Source: Castellaniella sp034007085
GTDB lineage: Bacteria; Pseudomonadota; Gammaproteobacteria; Burkholderiales; Burkholderiaceae_B
NCBI RefSeq assembly: GCF_034007085.1
Contig: NZ_JAVERO010000036.1
Span: 1-18,152, forward strand
Direction of reading: 5' to 3'
DNA length: 18,152 nucleotides
The notes beneath the pieces were generated by a model. It made no database searches and was not told the DNA's origin. It saw only the letters and a program-made list of their open reading frames with translations. The translations under genes and the position numbers were made by a program. Position 1 is the stretch's first letter. Each line of letters begins with the position of its first letter. Shown here piece after piece: positions 1-7,921 of this stretch.

Positions 1-9
1 CCGATCAGT

Positions 10-651
10 TTATTTTTTCTTGGCGCCGATTTTGCTTTCCTTGCCGGCCAGCAAGCGAGCGATGTTTTCCCGGTGGCGCGCCAGCAGCAGCACGCCGATG
101 ACCGTGATGGTGGAGATGGTCAGCGCATCGGCGCGCCAGACGACCTTGTCCCCCAGGATGTAGTAGAAAGGCGCGAAGACAGCGGCCAGGATCGCAGCCA
201 GGGACGAATAGCGTGTCACCAGCGCCACGATCAGCCAGGTGGCTGCGGTGGCCAGCGCCAGCCAGGGTTGCAGGGCCAGCAGCACGCCCAGGGCGGTGGC
301 AACGCCCTTGCCGCCGCGAAAGCGCAGAAACAGCGGATACAGGTGCCCCAGAAAGGCTCCCAGGCCAGCCAGCGGTATTGCTGCCCAGGGCAGCAGGCCG
401 CGTTGTGCGGCCCAGGCGGCCAACGCCACGGCCAGCCAACCCTTGGCCGCGTCGCCGATCAGGGTCAGGACGGCCGCCAGCTTGTTGCCGCCACGCAGCA
501 CATTGGTGGCTCCCGGGTTGCCCGAGCCAAAGCTGCGCGGATCCTGCAGGCCCATGGCGCGGCTGACCACGACGGCAAAGGGGATGGAGCCCATCAGGTA
601 GCCGGTCAGCAAGGCGGCGGCCACGCCGAGGACAGAGGTGAAAGAGGTCAT
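10..651 (-). CDS. plsY: Glycerol-3-phosphate acyltransferase PlsY
   Basis: Inner-membrane acyl-phosphate:glycerol-3-phosphate acyltransferase; it makes lysophosphatidic acid from acyl-phosphate (supplied by PlsX), the first step of phospholipid synthesis. The 213-residue protein is normal length and very hydrophobic. The three PlsY signatures are visible: GSIPFA (21-26) with FGSGNPGATNVLR (41-53), HLYPLFLRFRGGKGVAT (103-119), and RHRENIARLLAG near the C-terminus, which ends in a basic KKK tail. The reading frame is open about 35 codons further upstream, but family alignment starts at MTSFTSVLG, so I chose that ATG. It is divergent from surE. The gene is complete; its TAA stop lies 9 bases from the window edge. 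Confidence 0.96.
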   Translation of the reverse strand: MTSFTSVLGVAAALLTGYLMGSIPFAVVVSRAMGLQDPRSFGSGNPGATNVLRGGNKLAAVLTLIGDAAKGWLAVALAAWAAQRGLLPWAAIPLAGLGAFLGHLYPLFLRFRGGKGVATALGVLLALQPWLALATAATWLIVALVTRYSSLAAILAAVFAPFYYILGDKVVWRADALTISTITVIGVLLLARHRENIARLLAGKESKIGAKKK

Positions 652-697
652 GGCAGGAAAACGGCGGGATGTCCGGCAGGGGTGGGAGATGGGCCGT

Positions 698-705
698 ATT
701 TTATA
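698..705 (-). promoter_or_regulatory. Possible -10 box for plsY
   Basis: Read on the minus strand this is TATAAAAT, about 46 bases upstream of the plsY ATG, in the 130-bp gap between divergent plsY and surE. No convincing -35 hexamer is seen 16-18 bp upstream, so the call rests on the -10 alone. Confidence 0.35.
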
Positions 706-741
706 GGAACCCCCGGGTCTGCCTTGGTGGCGGTGCGCGGG

Positions 742-747
742 TACAAT
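742..747 (+). promoter_or_regulatory. Probable -10 box for the surE operon
   Basis: TACAAT lies 34 bases before the surE ATG. It matches the sigma-70 -10 consensus at 5 of 6 positions, and the same hexamer precedes the pseudouridine synthase gene in this window. The -35 is weak: TTGGTG occurs, but only 12 bp upstream. This would be the main promoter of the six-gene run. Confidence 0.45.
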
Positions 748-781
748 TCGCACCATCCGGTTTCAGGCGGGAACGAAGAAA

Positions 782-1525
782 ATGCGCATCCTGGTATCCA
801 ACGACGATGGCTACAACGCGGCAGGGATCGAGGCCCTGGTTGCGGCATTGCGGCCTCTGGGCGATATCACGGTGGTGGCGCCAGAGACCAATTGCAGCGC
901 GGCGTCCAATTCCCTGACCCTGCGCCGCCCCTTGTCGGTGCGCCAGGCGAGCAACGGCTTTCACTACATCAATGGCACGCCCTCGGATTGCGTCCATGTG
1001 GCGCTGACTGGCCTGCTGGATTTCAGGCCCGATCTGCTGGTTTCAGGGATCAACAATGGCGCCAACATGGGCGATGACACCCTGTATTCGGGGACAGTCG
1101 CAGCGGCCATGGAAGGCTATCTGTTCGGTGTGCCGTCCATGGCCTTTTCCCTGGTGGATCGTGAATGGCGCAACCTGGATTGCGCGGCCCGGGTGGCCCA
1201 GGACCTGGTGGCGCGGTTCCGCGACCAACCCTGGGGCGAACCGATGCTGCTCAACGTCAACATTCCAGCGGTGCCCTACCGCGATCTGACCGGCATGCGC
1301 GCCACCCGGCTGGGACGTCGCCATCCGGCCGAACCCGTGATCCGCAGCACGACACCTTACGGCGAAGCCGTATACTGGATCGGCCCGGCGGGGCGGGCGT
1401 TGGATGGGGGGGCCGAGACGGATTTCGGTGCTATCGAGGCGCATGCCGTGTCGATGACGCCCTTGCGTGTCGATTTGACGGATCATGCAAGGACCAGCGC
1501 GATCGCCCGCTGGATGGAGGACTGA
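782..1525 (+). CDS. surE: 5'/3'-nucleotidase SurE
   Basis: Metal-dependent nucleoside-monophosphate phosphatase of the SurE family, linked in E. coli to stationary-phase survival. It is cytoplasmic, 247 residues, the usual length. Metal ligands are the N-terminal NDDG pair D8-D9, the serine in NCSA (S39), and an asparagine in SGINNGANMGDDTLYSGT (88-105, probably N91 or N92). TPSDC (66-70) is also family-typical. The ribosome-binding site is weak. Its TGA overlaps the pcm ATG by one base, so pcm is probably translationally coupled. It opens the surE-pcm-nlpD cluster common to proteobacteria. Confidence 0.97.
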   Translation: MRILVSNDDGYNAAGIEALVAALRPLGDITVVAPETNCSAASNSLTLRRPLSVRQASNGFHYINGTPSDCVHVALTGLLDFRPDLLVSGINNGANMGDDTLYSGTVAAAMEGYLFGVPSMAFSLVDREWRNLDCAARVAQDLVARFRDQPWGEPMLLNVNIPAVPYRDLTGMRATRLGRRHPAEPVIRSTTPYGEAVYWIGPAGRALDGGAETDFGAIEAHAVSMTPLRVDLTDHARTSAIARWMED

Positions 1526-2346
1526 TGAACAAGCCGCGCCATCCGCTGGACAAGCCTGTGCGCAGCACACGCGCCGTCCCGGCAGGTTCTTCGCTGGGGC
1601 CTGGCTATTCGGCGGCCAACAGCAATACGCGCATCCACGGGCCGCGTCCATTCACCCTGCCGCAGGCTCCGGCCCGGGCACCTGCTGCGCCCGCTGCCAA
1701 TCTGGGCTTGAATTCGGATCGCTTGCGCCTGCAGATGGTGCATCGGCTGCGCGAACAGGGCATTACCGATGAGCGCGTGCTGTCGGCCATGCAGGCCGTG
1801 CCGCGCCACCTGTTCGTGGATCAGGGTCTGGCCAGCCGGGCGTACGAGGATGCGGCGCTGCCGATCGGCTATGGTCAGACGATTTCCCAGCCCTGGGTGG
1901 TGGCGCACATGCTGGCGGTCATGTGCGATGGCCGCACACCGGGCAAGGTGCTGGAAATCGGCGCGGGCTGCGGCTATCAGGCCGCCGTGCTGGCCCAGTT
2001 CGTCCCCGAGATCCACGCCATCGAACGGGTGCGCGGACTGTACGAGCAGGCGCGCCTGAACCTGGCCCAGAGCCGCGTCCGGGGACGGGTGCGTCTGTCT
2101 TTCGGTGACGGGATGCAGGGGCTGGAGCACCGTGCGCCGTTCGATGGCATTGTCGTGGCCGCTGCGGGAGTTAAAATCCCTGAAGCCTTGCTGCACCAGC
2201 TGGCCGTGGGCGCGCGCCTGATCGCCCCGGAAGGCACGGCGCATCAAAGGCTGATTCTGATCGAGCGCTCCGGCCCGTCGTCCTGGCACCGGATCGAGCT
2301 CGACGATGTTCGATTCGTACCGCTGCGTCCCGGCACGCAGACTTAA
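1525..2346 (+). CDS. pcm: Protein-L-isoaspartate O-methyltransferase Pcm
   Basis: Methylates L-isoaspartyl residues in age-damaged proteins with S-adenosylmethionine so that they can revert to aspartate. The catalytic domain runs from about residue 63 to 270. It shows the substrate-binding LPIGYGQTISQP (112-123) and the SAM motif I VLEIGAGCGYQAAVLA (142-157). The start is set by a good GGAGG at 1516-1520 and by the TGATG junction with surE. At 273 residues it is longer than E. coli Pcm (208): the first 60 or so residues form a Pro/Ala/Arg-rich, probably disordered extension (for example FTLPQAPARAPAAPAANLG) with no recognisable domain. nlpD follows after 13 bases. Confidence 0.96.
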   Translation: MNKPRHPLDKPVRSTRAVPAGSSLGPGYSAANSNTRIHGPRPFTLPQAPARAPAAPAANLGLNSDRLRLQMVHRLREQGITDERVLSAMQAVPRHLFVDQGLASRAYEDAALPIGYGQTISQPWVVAHMLAVMCDGRTPGKVLEIGAGCGYQAAVLAQFVPEIHAIERVRGLYEQARLNLAQSRVRGRVRLSFGDGMQGLEHRAPFDGIVVAAAGVKIPEALLHQLAVGARLIAPEGTAHQRLILIERSGPSSWHRIELDDVRFVPLRPGTQT

Positions 2347-2359
2347 GTAGGAGAACCAC

Positions 2360-3202
2360 ATGCTCGATGGGACGCTGGTGACAGATGCTCCGTTCACCCA
2401 ATCGCTGCGCACCGGGCGCCTGTTGCCTGATGGCCGTCCCCAGGCAAGAACAGCCCTGCTGTTGATCGTGCTGCTGGCGGTGGCCATTCTGTCGGGGTGC
2501 GCCTCGCGTTCGGCGCGTGCGCCCGTCACGGATCGCTCCAGCAGCAGTGCCGCAACGGCGGGCGCTGCGGCCACTGGCACCTACGTGGTGCGCGCGGGGG
2601 ATACGCTCTACAAGATCGCCCAGGATCATGGCATGGAAGTCTCGCGCTTGGCGCAACTGAACAACATCAGCGACCCGACGCAACTGGCCATTGGTCAGGT
2701 GCTGCGCCTGGACAGTGGCACCCCGATGCCTGCGGGCGGTTCGGTTGCCACGCCTGCGCCGGTCAAGACGACACCGCCGGCTGCCAGCAGCACGCCTGCA
2801 CCGGTCCAGACTTCGGCAGCGCGTGCCAGCGATGCGGGTCTGATTTCCTGGGGCTGGCCCAGCAATGGCAAGATCATCCAGGGCTTCAATGCCACCACCA
2901 AGGGCATCGACATCGAAGGCGCGGTGGGTTCGCCCGTGACGGCCGCAGCCGAGGGCAAGGTCATGTATGCCGGCAATGGCGTGCGCGGTCTGGGCAACCT
3001 GATCCTGCTGGGGCACAGCAACGGCTTCATCACGGCATATGCCCACAACCAGTCCTTGCTGGTCAAGACCGGTGAATCCGTCAAAAAAGGCGCCAAGATC
3101 GCCACGCTGGGCCAGAGCGACACCACCTCGCCGCGCCTGCATTTCGAAATCCGCCGCCGCGGCACGCCGGTCAATCCCTTGTCCTACCTGCCGGCACGAT
3201 GA
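2360..3202 (+). CDS. nlpD: NlpD-type LysM/M23 lipoprotein (amidase activator)
   Basis: Outer-membrane lipoprotein that binds peptidoglycan and activates a cell-wall amidase (AmiC in E. coli) at division. Order: a long n-region and signal anchor with lipobox LSGC (Cys47 predicted to be lipidated), LysM domain at about 74-117 (TYVVRAGDTLYKIAQDHG), Pro/Ala/Thr linker to about 160, then a LytM/M23 domain (165-276). The M23 zinc ligands are degenerate: TKGIDIEG (180-187) lacks the first histidine and RLHFEIR (259-265) lacks one of the HxH pair. This fits an activator rather than an active endopeptidase. AGGAGA sits 6 bases before the ATG. The TGA overlaps the next start as ATGA. No rpoS follows, unlike in E. 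coli. Confidence 0.95.
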   Translation: MLDGTLVTDAPFTQSLRTGRLLPDGRPQARTALLLIVLLAVAILSGCASRSARAPVTDRSSSSAATAGAAATGTYVVRAGDTLYKIAQDHGMEVSRLAQLNNISDPTQLAIGQVLRLDSGTPMPAGGSVATPAPVKTTPPAASSTPAPVQTSAARASDAGLISWGWPSNGKIIQGFNATTKGIDIEGAVGSPVTAAAEGKVMYAGNGVRGLGNLILLGHSNGFITAYAHNQSLLVKTGESVKKGAKIATLGQSDTTSPRLHFEIRRRGTPVNPLSYLPAR

Positions 3203-3978
3203 TCCCGACGCTGGTCTTCGATCTGGAAACGATCCCGGATGCGGACGGCCTGCGGCGCCTGAATCCGCAGTGGGCCGATCTGCCCGATGCCGATCTGATC
3301 GAGGCCGCGCTCGCCCAGCGCCGAGAGACTCACGGCAATGATTTTCTGCCCTTGCATCTGCAAAAAATCGCCGTCATCGGTTGCGTGTTCCGCGACGACC
3401 AGGGCTTTCGCGTGCGCACCCTGGGGCAGGCCGACGACCCGGAATCCGTCCTGATCTCGGGTTTTTTCAAGACCATCGGGCACTACACGCCCACCCTGGT
3501 CAGCTGGAACGGTTCGGGCTTTGACTTGCCGGTCCTGCACTACCGCAGCCTGATCCACGGCGTGGCTGCGCCGCGCTACTGGGACACAGGAGAAGATGAC
3601 CGCGACTTCCGCTTCAACAATTACCTGAATCGCTACCATACGCGCCACATCGATCTGATGGACGTGCTGGCCAAATTCAATGGCCGTGCCAATGCGCCGC
3701 TGGATCAACTGGCCAAACTGTGCGGGTTTCCCGGCAAGCTCGACATGGACGGCGGTCAGGTCTGGCAGGCCTGGCATGCGGGGGACCGCGATCACGTGCG
3801 CAACTATTGCGAGACCGACGTGGTCAACACCTGGCTGGTCTATTGTCGCTACCGCCTGATCAAGGGCGAACTGGACGCAACGGCCTATGCCGCCGAACTC
3901 GCGCTGGTGCGCGACACCCTGGCGGCGATCGACGCGCCGCACTGGAAAGAATTTCTCTCCGCCTGGACTCATGCCTGA
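3199..3978 (+). CDS. Predicted 3'-5' exonuclease, PolB-exonuclease-like
   Basis: Matches the stand-alone family related to the proofreading domain of family-B DNA polymerases (DnaQ fold). The three exonuclease motifs are intact: Exo I FDLET (7-11, D8 and E10), Exo II NGSGFD (104-109, D109), and Exo III YCETD (203-207, D207). These are the expected metal-binding acids, so the enzyme should be active on a nucleic-acid 3' end, but the physiological substrate is not known from sequence. The 259 residues include a conserved HTRHIDLMDVL stretch (147-157). Its start overlaps nlpD by 4 bases (ATGA) and its end overlaps rlmD by 8 bases, so it is embedded in the surE operon. Confidence 0.9.
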   Translation: MIPTLVFDLETIPDADGLRRLNPQWADLPDADLIEAALAQRRETHGNDFLPLHLQKIAVIGCVFRDDQGFRVRTLGQADDPESVLISGFFKTIGHYTPTLVSWNGSGFDLPVLHYRSLIHGVAAPRYWDTGEDDRDFRFNNYLNRYHTRHIDLMDVLAKFNGRANAPLDQLAKLCGFPGKLDMDGGQVWQAWHAGDRDHVRNYCETDVVNTWLVYCRYRLIKGELDATAYAAELALVRDTLAAIDAPHWKEFLSAWTHA

Positions 3979-5293
3979 ACCCATTCTGTTGTCCCTGGAC
4001 GTCGAATCGCTGGATCTCGAAGGCCAGGGCATTGCCCACCACGAGGGCAAAGTCGTCTTCGTCGAGGGCGCATTGCCCGGCGAACGGGTGCTGGCCCGCG
4101 TGACGCGGCGCAAGCCATCGTTCGACAAGGCCAGGACCGAACGCGTCCTGCGACCGTCATCGCAGCGCACCCGGCCCCCCTGCCCACATTTTGGTGTCTG
4201 CGGGGGCTGCGCCATGCAACACCTGGAACCGGCCGCGCAAATGGCCGTCAAGCAGCGCGCGCTGGAGGACGCTCTGGCGCATATCGGCAAGGTCCGGCCC
4301 GAGCAGATTCTGCCGGCAGTGCAGGGGCCGGCCTTCGGGTATCGTCATCGCGCCCGCCTGTCCGTGCGGCTGGTGCCCAAAAAAGGCGGCATGCTGGTCG
4401 GGTTCCGCGAACGCGCCAGCAGCTATGTGGCTGATATGCAGACCTGTCTGGTGCTGCCACCGCATGTTTCGGCACTGTTGATGCCCCTGCGCGACCTGAT
4501 TGGTGGGCTGTCGCGCCCCGACCGCATGCCACAGGTCGAGGTGGCCGTTGGTGATGCGTCCACGGTTTTCTGCTTGCGCCATCTGGAACCTCTGACGCCG
4601 GATGACCTGGATCGTCTGCGCGATTTCGGCGTGCGCCATGGCATTGACTGGTGGCTGCAGCCCAAGGGGCCGGAGACGGCCCATCCCCTGGACCCGGAAC
4701 GGGCCGATGCACTGGCCTATGTGTTGCCGGCCCAGGGCCTGCGCATGCACTACCGTCCGACCGATTTCACCCAGGTCAATCCGTACATCAACCAGGCGTT
4801 GGTGGCGCGCGCGCTGAGCCTGCTGGACGTCCAGCCCGATGATCGCGTGGCAGACCTGTTTTGTGGCCTGGGCAATTTCAGTCTGCCGCTGGCCATGCAG
4901 GGGCGTGCGGTCGTGGGTATCGAAGGCAGCGCCACCCTGGTGGCCCGCGCTCGCGAGGACGCCGCCCGCCAGGGCCTGCAGGACAGGGCCGAATTCACCG
5001 AACTTAATCTGTTCGAAGTCGATGCCGGCTGGCTGCGCGGCCTGGGCCGTTGCGATCGCATGCTGATCGATCCCCCACGCGAAGGCGCGCTGGCCGTGGC
5101 GCAGGCCCTGTCTGCCCTGGCGCCGGATGAACGTCCGCGCCGCGTCGTGTACGTATCCTGCAATCCCGCTACTCTGGCGCGTGACGCGGGGATACTGCAC
5201 CATGTGGGGGGCTGGTCCCTGAAGGCCGTGGGGGCGGTCAATATGTTTCCCCACACGGCGCACGTCGAGTCGATCGCAGTCTTCGAACCCTGA
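3971..5293 (+). CDS. rlmD: 23S rRNA (uracil-1939-C5)-methyltransferase RlmD
   Basis: SAM-dependent methyltransferase of the RumA family that makes m5U1939 in 23S rRNA. The 440-residue protein has an N-terminal TRAM-like domain (about 5-60) and a 4Fe-4S cluster site of Cys71, Cys77, Cys80 and Cys159 (CPHFGVCGGC plus MQTC). A C-terminal Rossmann domain carries DLFCGLGNFSLPLA (295-308), DPPREG (367-372), the nucleophile Cys397 in VSCNPATLARD, and Glu433 near the end (MFPHTAHVE). All key residues are present. The first ATG that aligns with the family overlaps the exonuclease stop by 8 bases. The frame is open upstream, but that part is out-of-frame exonuclease sequence. Confidence 0.96.
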   Translation: MPEPILLSLDVESLDLEGQGIAHHEGKVVFVEGALPGERVLARVTRRKPSFDKARTERVLRPSSQRTRPPCPHFGVCGGCAMQHLEPAAQMAVKQRALEDALAHIGKVRPEQILPAVQGPAFGYRHRARLSVRLVPKKGGMLVGFRERASSYVADMQTCLVLPPHVSALLMPLRDLIGGLSRPDRMPQVEVAVGDASTVFCLRHLEPLTPDDLDRLRDFGVRHGIDWWLQPKGPETAHPLDPERADALAYVLPAQGLRMHYRPTDFTQVNPYINQALVARALSLLDVQPDDRVADLFCGLGNFSLPLAMQGRAVVGIEGSATLVARAREDAARQGLQDRAEFTELNLFEVDAGWLRGLGRCDRMLIDPPREGALAVAQALSALAPDERPRRVVYVSCNPATLARDAGILHHVGGWSLKAVGAVNMFPHTAHVESIAVFEP

Positions 5294-5302
5294 GGGGAAT
5301 CC

Positions 5303-6517
5303 ATGGGCCATGGGAATGTCGTGGTGGATGCGAATGGAAAACGCGCCATCCCGCGCACGGTCTGGATGCTGGGCCTGGTCAGCCTGTTCATGGATCTTTC
5401 GTCGGAATTGATCCACAGCCTGTTGCCGATTTTTCTGGTGTCGGGGTTGGGTGCCAGCGTGCTGGCCGTGGGCGTCATCGAAGGGGTGGCCGAGGCCACC
5501 GCGCTGATCGTGAAGGTGTTTTCCGGGGCGATCAGCGATGCCCTGGGCCGACGCAAGGGCCTGCTGCTGGCGGGCTATGGCCTGGCGGCCCTGAGCAAAC
5601 CCCTGTTTCCCTTGGCGCATTCAGTGGGCACGGTGTTCGCCGCACGTTTCATCGACCGCATCGGCAAGGGCATCCGGGGCGCTCCGCGCGATGCTCTGGT
5701 TGCCGACGTGACGCCGCCGGAAATTCGCGGCGCGGCCTTCGGTTTGCGTCAGTCCATGGACACCCTGGGCGCGGTCCTGGGGCCGGGGCTGGCAGTCGTG
5801 CTGATGTGGGTTTTTGCGGATATCCGGCACGTGCTGTGGTTTGCCGTGGTGCCAGGGGTCATCGCCATGGCGCTGCTGTTCTGGGGCGTGCGCGAGGTGC
5901 GCCCGGAAATCGCCCGGCCAGGGGGCTTCCGTTCGCCCATTCGCTGGAATATGGCCGGCGGCTTTGGCGTTGCCTACTGGCGGGTGGTGGCGATCGGCGC
6001 GGTATTCACACTGGCCCGCTTCAGCGAGGCCTTTCTGATCCTGCGTGGGCAGGATATGGGATTGAGCGCTGTTTGGGCGCCTGCCGTGTTGATCGTGATG
6101 TCGTTGTTTTTCACGCTGTCGGCTTATCCCGCTGGTTGGCTGTCGGATCGCGTACCGCGAACCGCTGTACTGGCGGTCGGCCTGATCCTGCTGGTGCTGG
6201 CGGATCTGGCCCTGGCGGCCACGGGCGGCGGCGTCCTGGCGCTGCTGGCGGGCGCGGCGCTGTGGGGGCTGCACATGGGATTCAGTCAAGGGATCCTGGC
6301 CGCGATGGTGGCAGATACGACCCCTGTGGGGTTGAAAGGTACGGCCTTCGGAATCTTCAATCTGGCCAGCGGGCTATGCATGCTGCTGGCCAGCGTCCTG
6401 GCCGGCTGGCTGTGGCAGGTCTGGGGGCCAGCCGCGACCTTCCTGCTTGGGGCGGTCTTTGCCGTGCTTGCCTTGCTGGGGCTGGCTGTGCCGGTGGGGC
6501 GCAGCAAGGTGGTGTGA
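5303..6517 (+). CDS. MFS transporter, substrate unknown
   Basis: Twelve-helix inner-membrane transporter of the major facilitator superfamily, 404 residues. MFS motif A is in the first half as GAISDALGRRKG (75-86) and repeats more weakly in the second half as AGWLSDRVPR (277-286). The segment RFIDRIGKGIRGAPRDAL (115-132) and the following RGAAFGLRQSMDTLGAVLGP (142-161) are typical of a conserved, uncharacterised drug-efflux-like MFS group. Acidic residues D31 and E35 in helix 1 may take part in proton coupling. It starts 9 bases after rlmD, with GAGGGG at 5292-5297 as a possible ribosome site. A second in-frame ATG lies slightly downstream. No substrate can be named. Confidence 0.9.
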   Translation: MGHGNVVVDANGKRAIPRTVWMLGLVSLFMDLSSELIHSLLPIFLVSGLGASVLAVGVIEGVAEATALIVKVFSGAISDALGRRKGLLLAGYGLAALSKPLFPLAHSVGTVFAARFIDRIGKGIRGAPRDALVADVTPPEIRGAAFGLRQSMDTLGAVLGPGLAVVLMWVFADIRHVLWFAVVPGVIAMALLFWGVREVRPEIARPGGFRSPIRWNMAGGFGVAYWRVVAIGAVFTLARFSEAFLILRGQDMGLSAVWAPAVLIVMSLFFTLSAYPAGWLSDRVPRTAVLAVGLILLVLADLALAATGGGVLALLAGAALWGLHMGFSQGILAAMVADTTPVGLKGTAFGIFNLASGLCMLLASVLAGWLWQVWGPAATFLLGAVFAVLALLGLAVPVGRSKVV

Positions 6518-6596
6518 GACGGCGGGTTCAGGGCTGGGCCGGGGCTGATCGGATATAGTAACGTCTCTCGTTTCTGCCTATCCGGACCGAGCACGC

Positions 6597-7880
6597 ATGC
6601 CGCCCACACTGAACACCGCAAGAACACCATTGGAAATCTGGCTGGATACCTGGATCCTGCCCTGGGTGCCTCAGGACGCCTGGGCCCAGGCCCTGGTGGG
6701 CGTGCTGGTGCTGGCGGGGACAGTTTGGCTGGCAGGTCTGCTGGCTTCGCGTGGGCTGGCCTTGGCCCTGGGACGCGCCTTGCGGGCCCTCGGACGGGAT
6801 GACTGGAGCCAGGCGGTGGCGCATCGCGGCGTCTATCGCCATCTGGGCCACGCCGTGTCCCTGCTGCTGATCGCTGCCAACATCCGGCTGCTTGCTATTG
6901 GCAGCACGATCGAATCCTCCCTGGAACGGCTGATCCAGGCGGTCGCCCTGATCTATGTGTTCCTGGCTTTGACCCGGCTGCTGCGCGCCTGGCAGGACAT
7001 CAACATGCGGCGGGTGCAGCAGGGCCGGGGACGCCCCATCAAGGGGTATCTCGAAGTCGCGCAACTGGCCGTCTGGGCGCTGTGCCTGGTGCTGGTGGTG
7101 TCCGTCCTGCTGAATCAGTCGCCCCTGCTGATGATTTCCGGCCTGGGTGCCTTGTCCGCCGTGCTGCTGCTGGTATTCAAGGATACGCTGCTCTCGCTGG
7201 TGGCCAGCACGCAAATGAACACCAACGACATGCTGCGTATCGGCGACTGGATCGAGATGCCCCAGGCAGGCGCCGATGGCTTCGTGATCGACATGGCCCT
7301 GCACACCGTCAAGGTGCAGAACTGGGACAAGACCGTCACCACGATCCCCACCTACAAGCTCTTTTCAGAAAGCTATCGCAACTGGCGCCAGATGTTCGAG
7401 TCGGGCGGGCGGCGCATCAAGCGCACCTTGCGTATCGATGCGGAATCGGTCCGGTTCCTGGATGATGCCGAGATCCTGGCGCTGCGCCGCTACCGATTGC
7501 TGGGCGACTATCTGGCGGCCAAGCAGTCGGCCCTGGAGGACACCAACCAGGCTCTCCGGGAAGCCGCCGAAATCCCGGCCAACCGGCGCCGCTTGACCAA
7601 CCTGGGCACTTTTCGGGCCTATGCGTTGGCCTATTTGCAGCAGAATCCGGACATCCGCCAGGACATGATCATGATCGTGCGCATGCTCGAACCCGACAGC
7701 CAGGGGATCCCCGTAGAGGTCTATTGTTTTTCGCGCCTGACGGCCTGGGTCGATTACGAACGGGTTCAGGGCGACCTGTTCGATCATCTACTGGCCATTC
7801 TGCCGGAATTGTCGCTGCGGGTGTACCAGGCGCCTTCGGGGCATGCGTTCGCGCGCCTGGCCGGTGCTGCAAGCAGCTAG
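6597..7880 (+). CDS. ybdG: Mechanosensitive ion channel, MscS superfamily (YbdG type)
   Basis: Inner-membrane channel, 427 residues, most like E. coli YbdG (miniconductance MscM). The N-terminal half carries about five hydrophobic segments (near 28-50, 85-103, 110-128, 155-173 and 177-203). The last holds the pore-lining helix, SGLGALSAVLLLVFKDTLLS (181-200). A beta domain follows (about 207-265) with DMLRIGDWIEMP and the YbdG-like HTVKVQNWDKTVTTIPTYKL (236-255). A long cytoplasmic C-terminal domain completes it. It presumably relieves hypo-osmotic pressure. It lies 79 bases after the MFS gene, so it may have its own promoter (TATAGT at 6554-6559 is a weak -10). It converges on argH with 17 bases between stops. 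Confidence 0.92.
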   Translation: MPPTLNTARTPLEIWLDTWILPWVPQDAWAQALVGVLVLAGTVWLAGLLASRGLALALGRALRALGRDDWSQAVAHRGVYRHLGHAVSLLLIAANIRLLAIGSTIESSLERLIQAVALIYVFLALTRLLRAWQDINMRRVQQGRGRPIKGYLEVAQLAVWALCLVLVVSVLLNQSPLLMISGLGALSAVLLLVFKDTLLSLVASTQMNTNDMLRIGDWIEMPQAGADGFVIDMALHTVKVQNWDKTVTTIPTYKLFSESYRNWRQMFESGGRRIKRTLRIDAESVRFLDDAEILALRRYRLLGDYLAAKQSALEDTNQALREAAEIPANRRRLTNLGTFRAYALAYLQQNPDIRQDMIMIVRMLEPDSQGIPVEVYCFSRLTAWVDYERVQGDLFDHLLAILPELSLRVYQAPSGHAFARLAGAASS

Positions 7881-7891
7881 GATTTTTCAGG

Positions 7892-7921
7892 CACAGATCA
7901 GTTCGCAGAGACTGTCCTGTG
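7892..7921. repeat. Decayed copy of the spoT-end hairpin repeat, at the argH 3' end
   Basis: This 30-bp stretch aligns without gaps to the hairpin at 15216-15245, with 26 of 30 positions identical. The right arm (ACTGTCCTGTG) is intact and the left arm has three of the four changes, so the stem is imperfect. It contains the argH stop codon and encodes the last seven argH residues. It fills the gap between the convergent channel gene and argH and could affect transcript ends, but no T-run follows on either strand. Confidence 0.7.
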
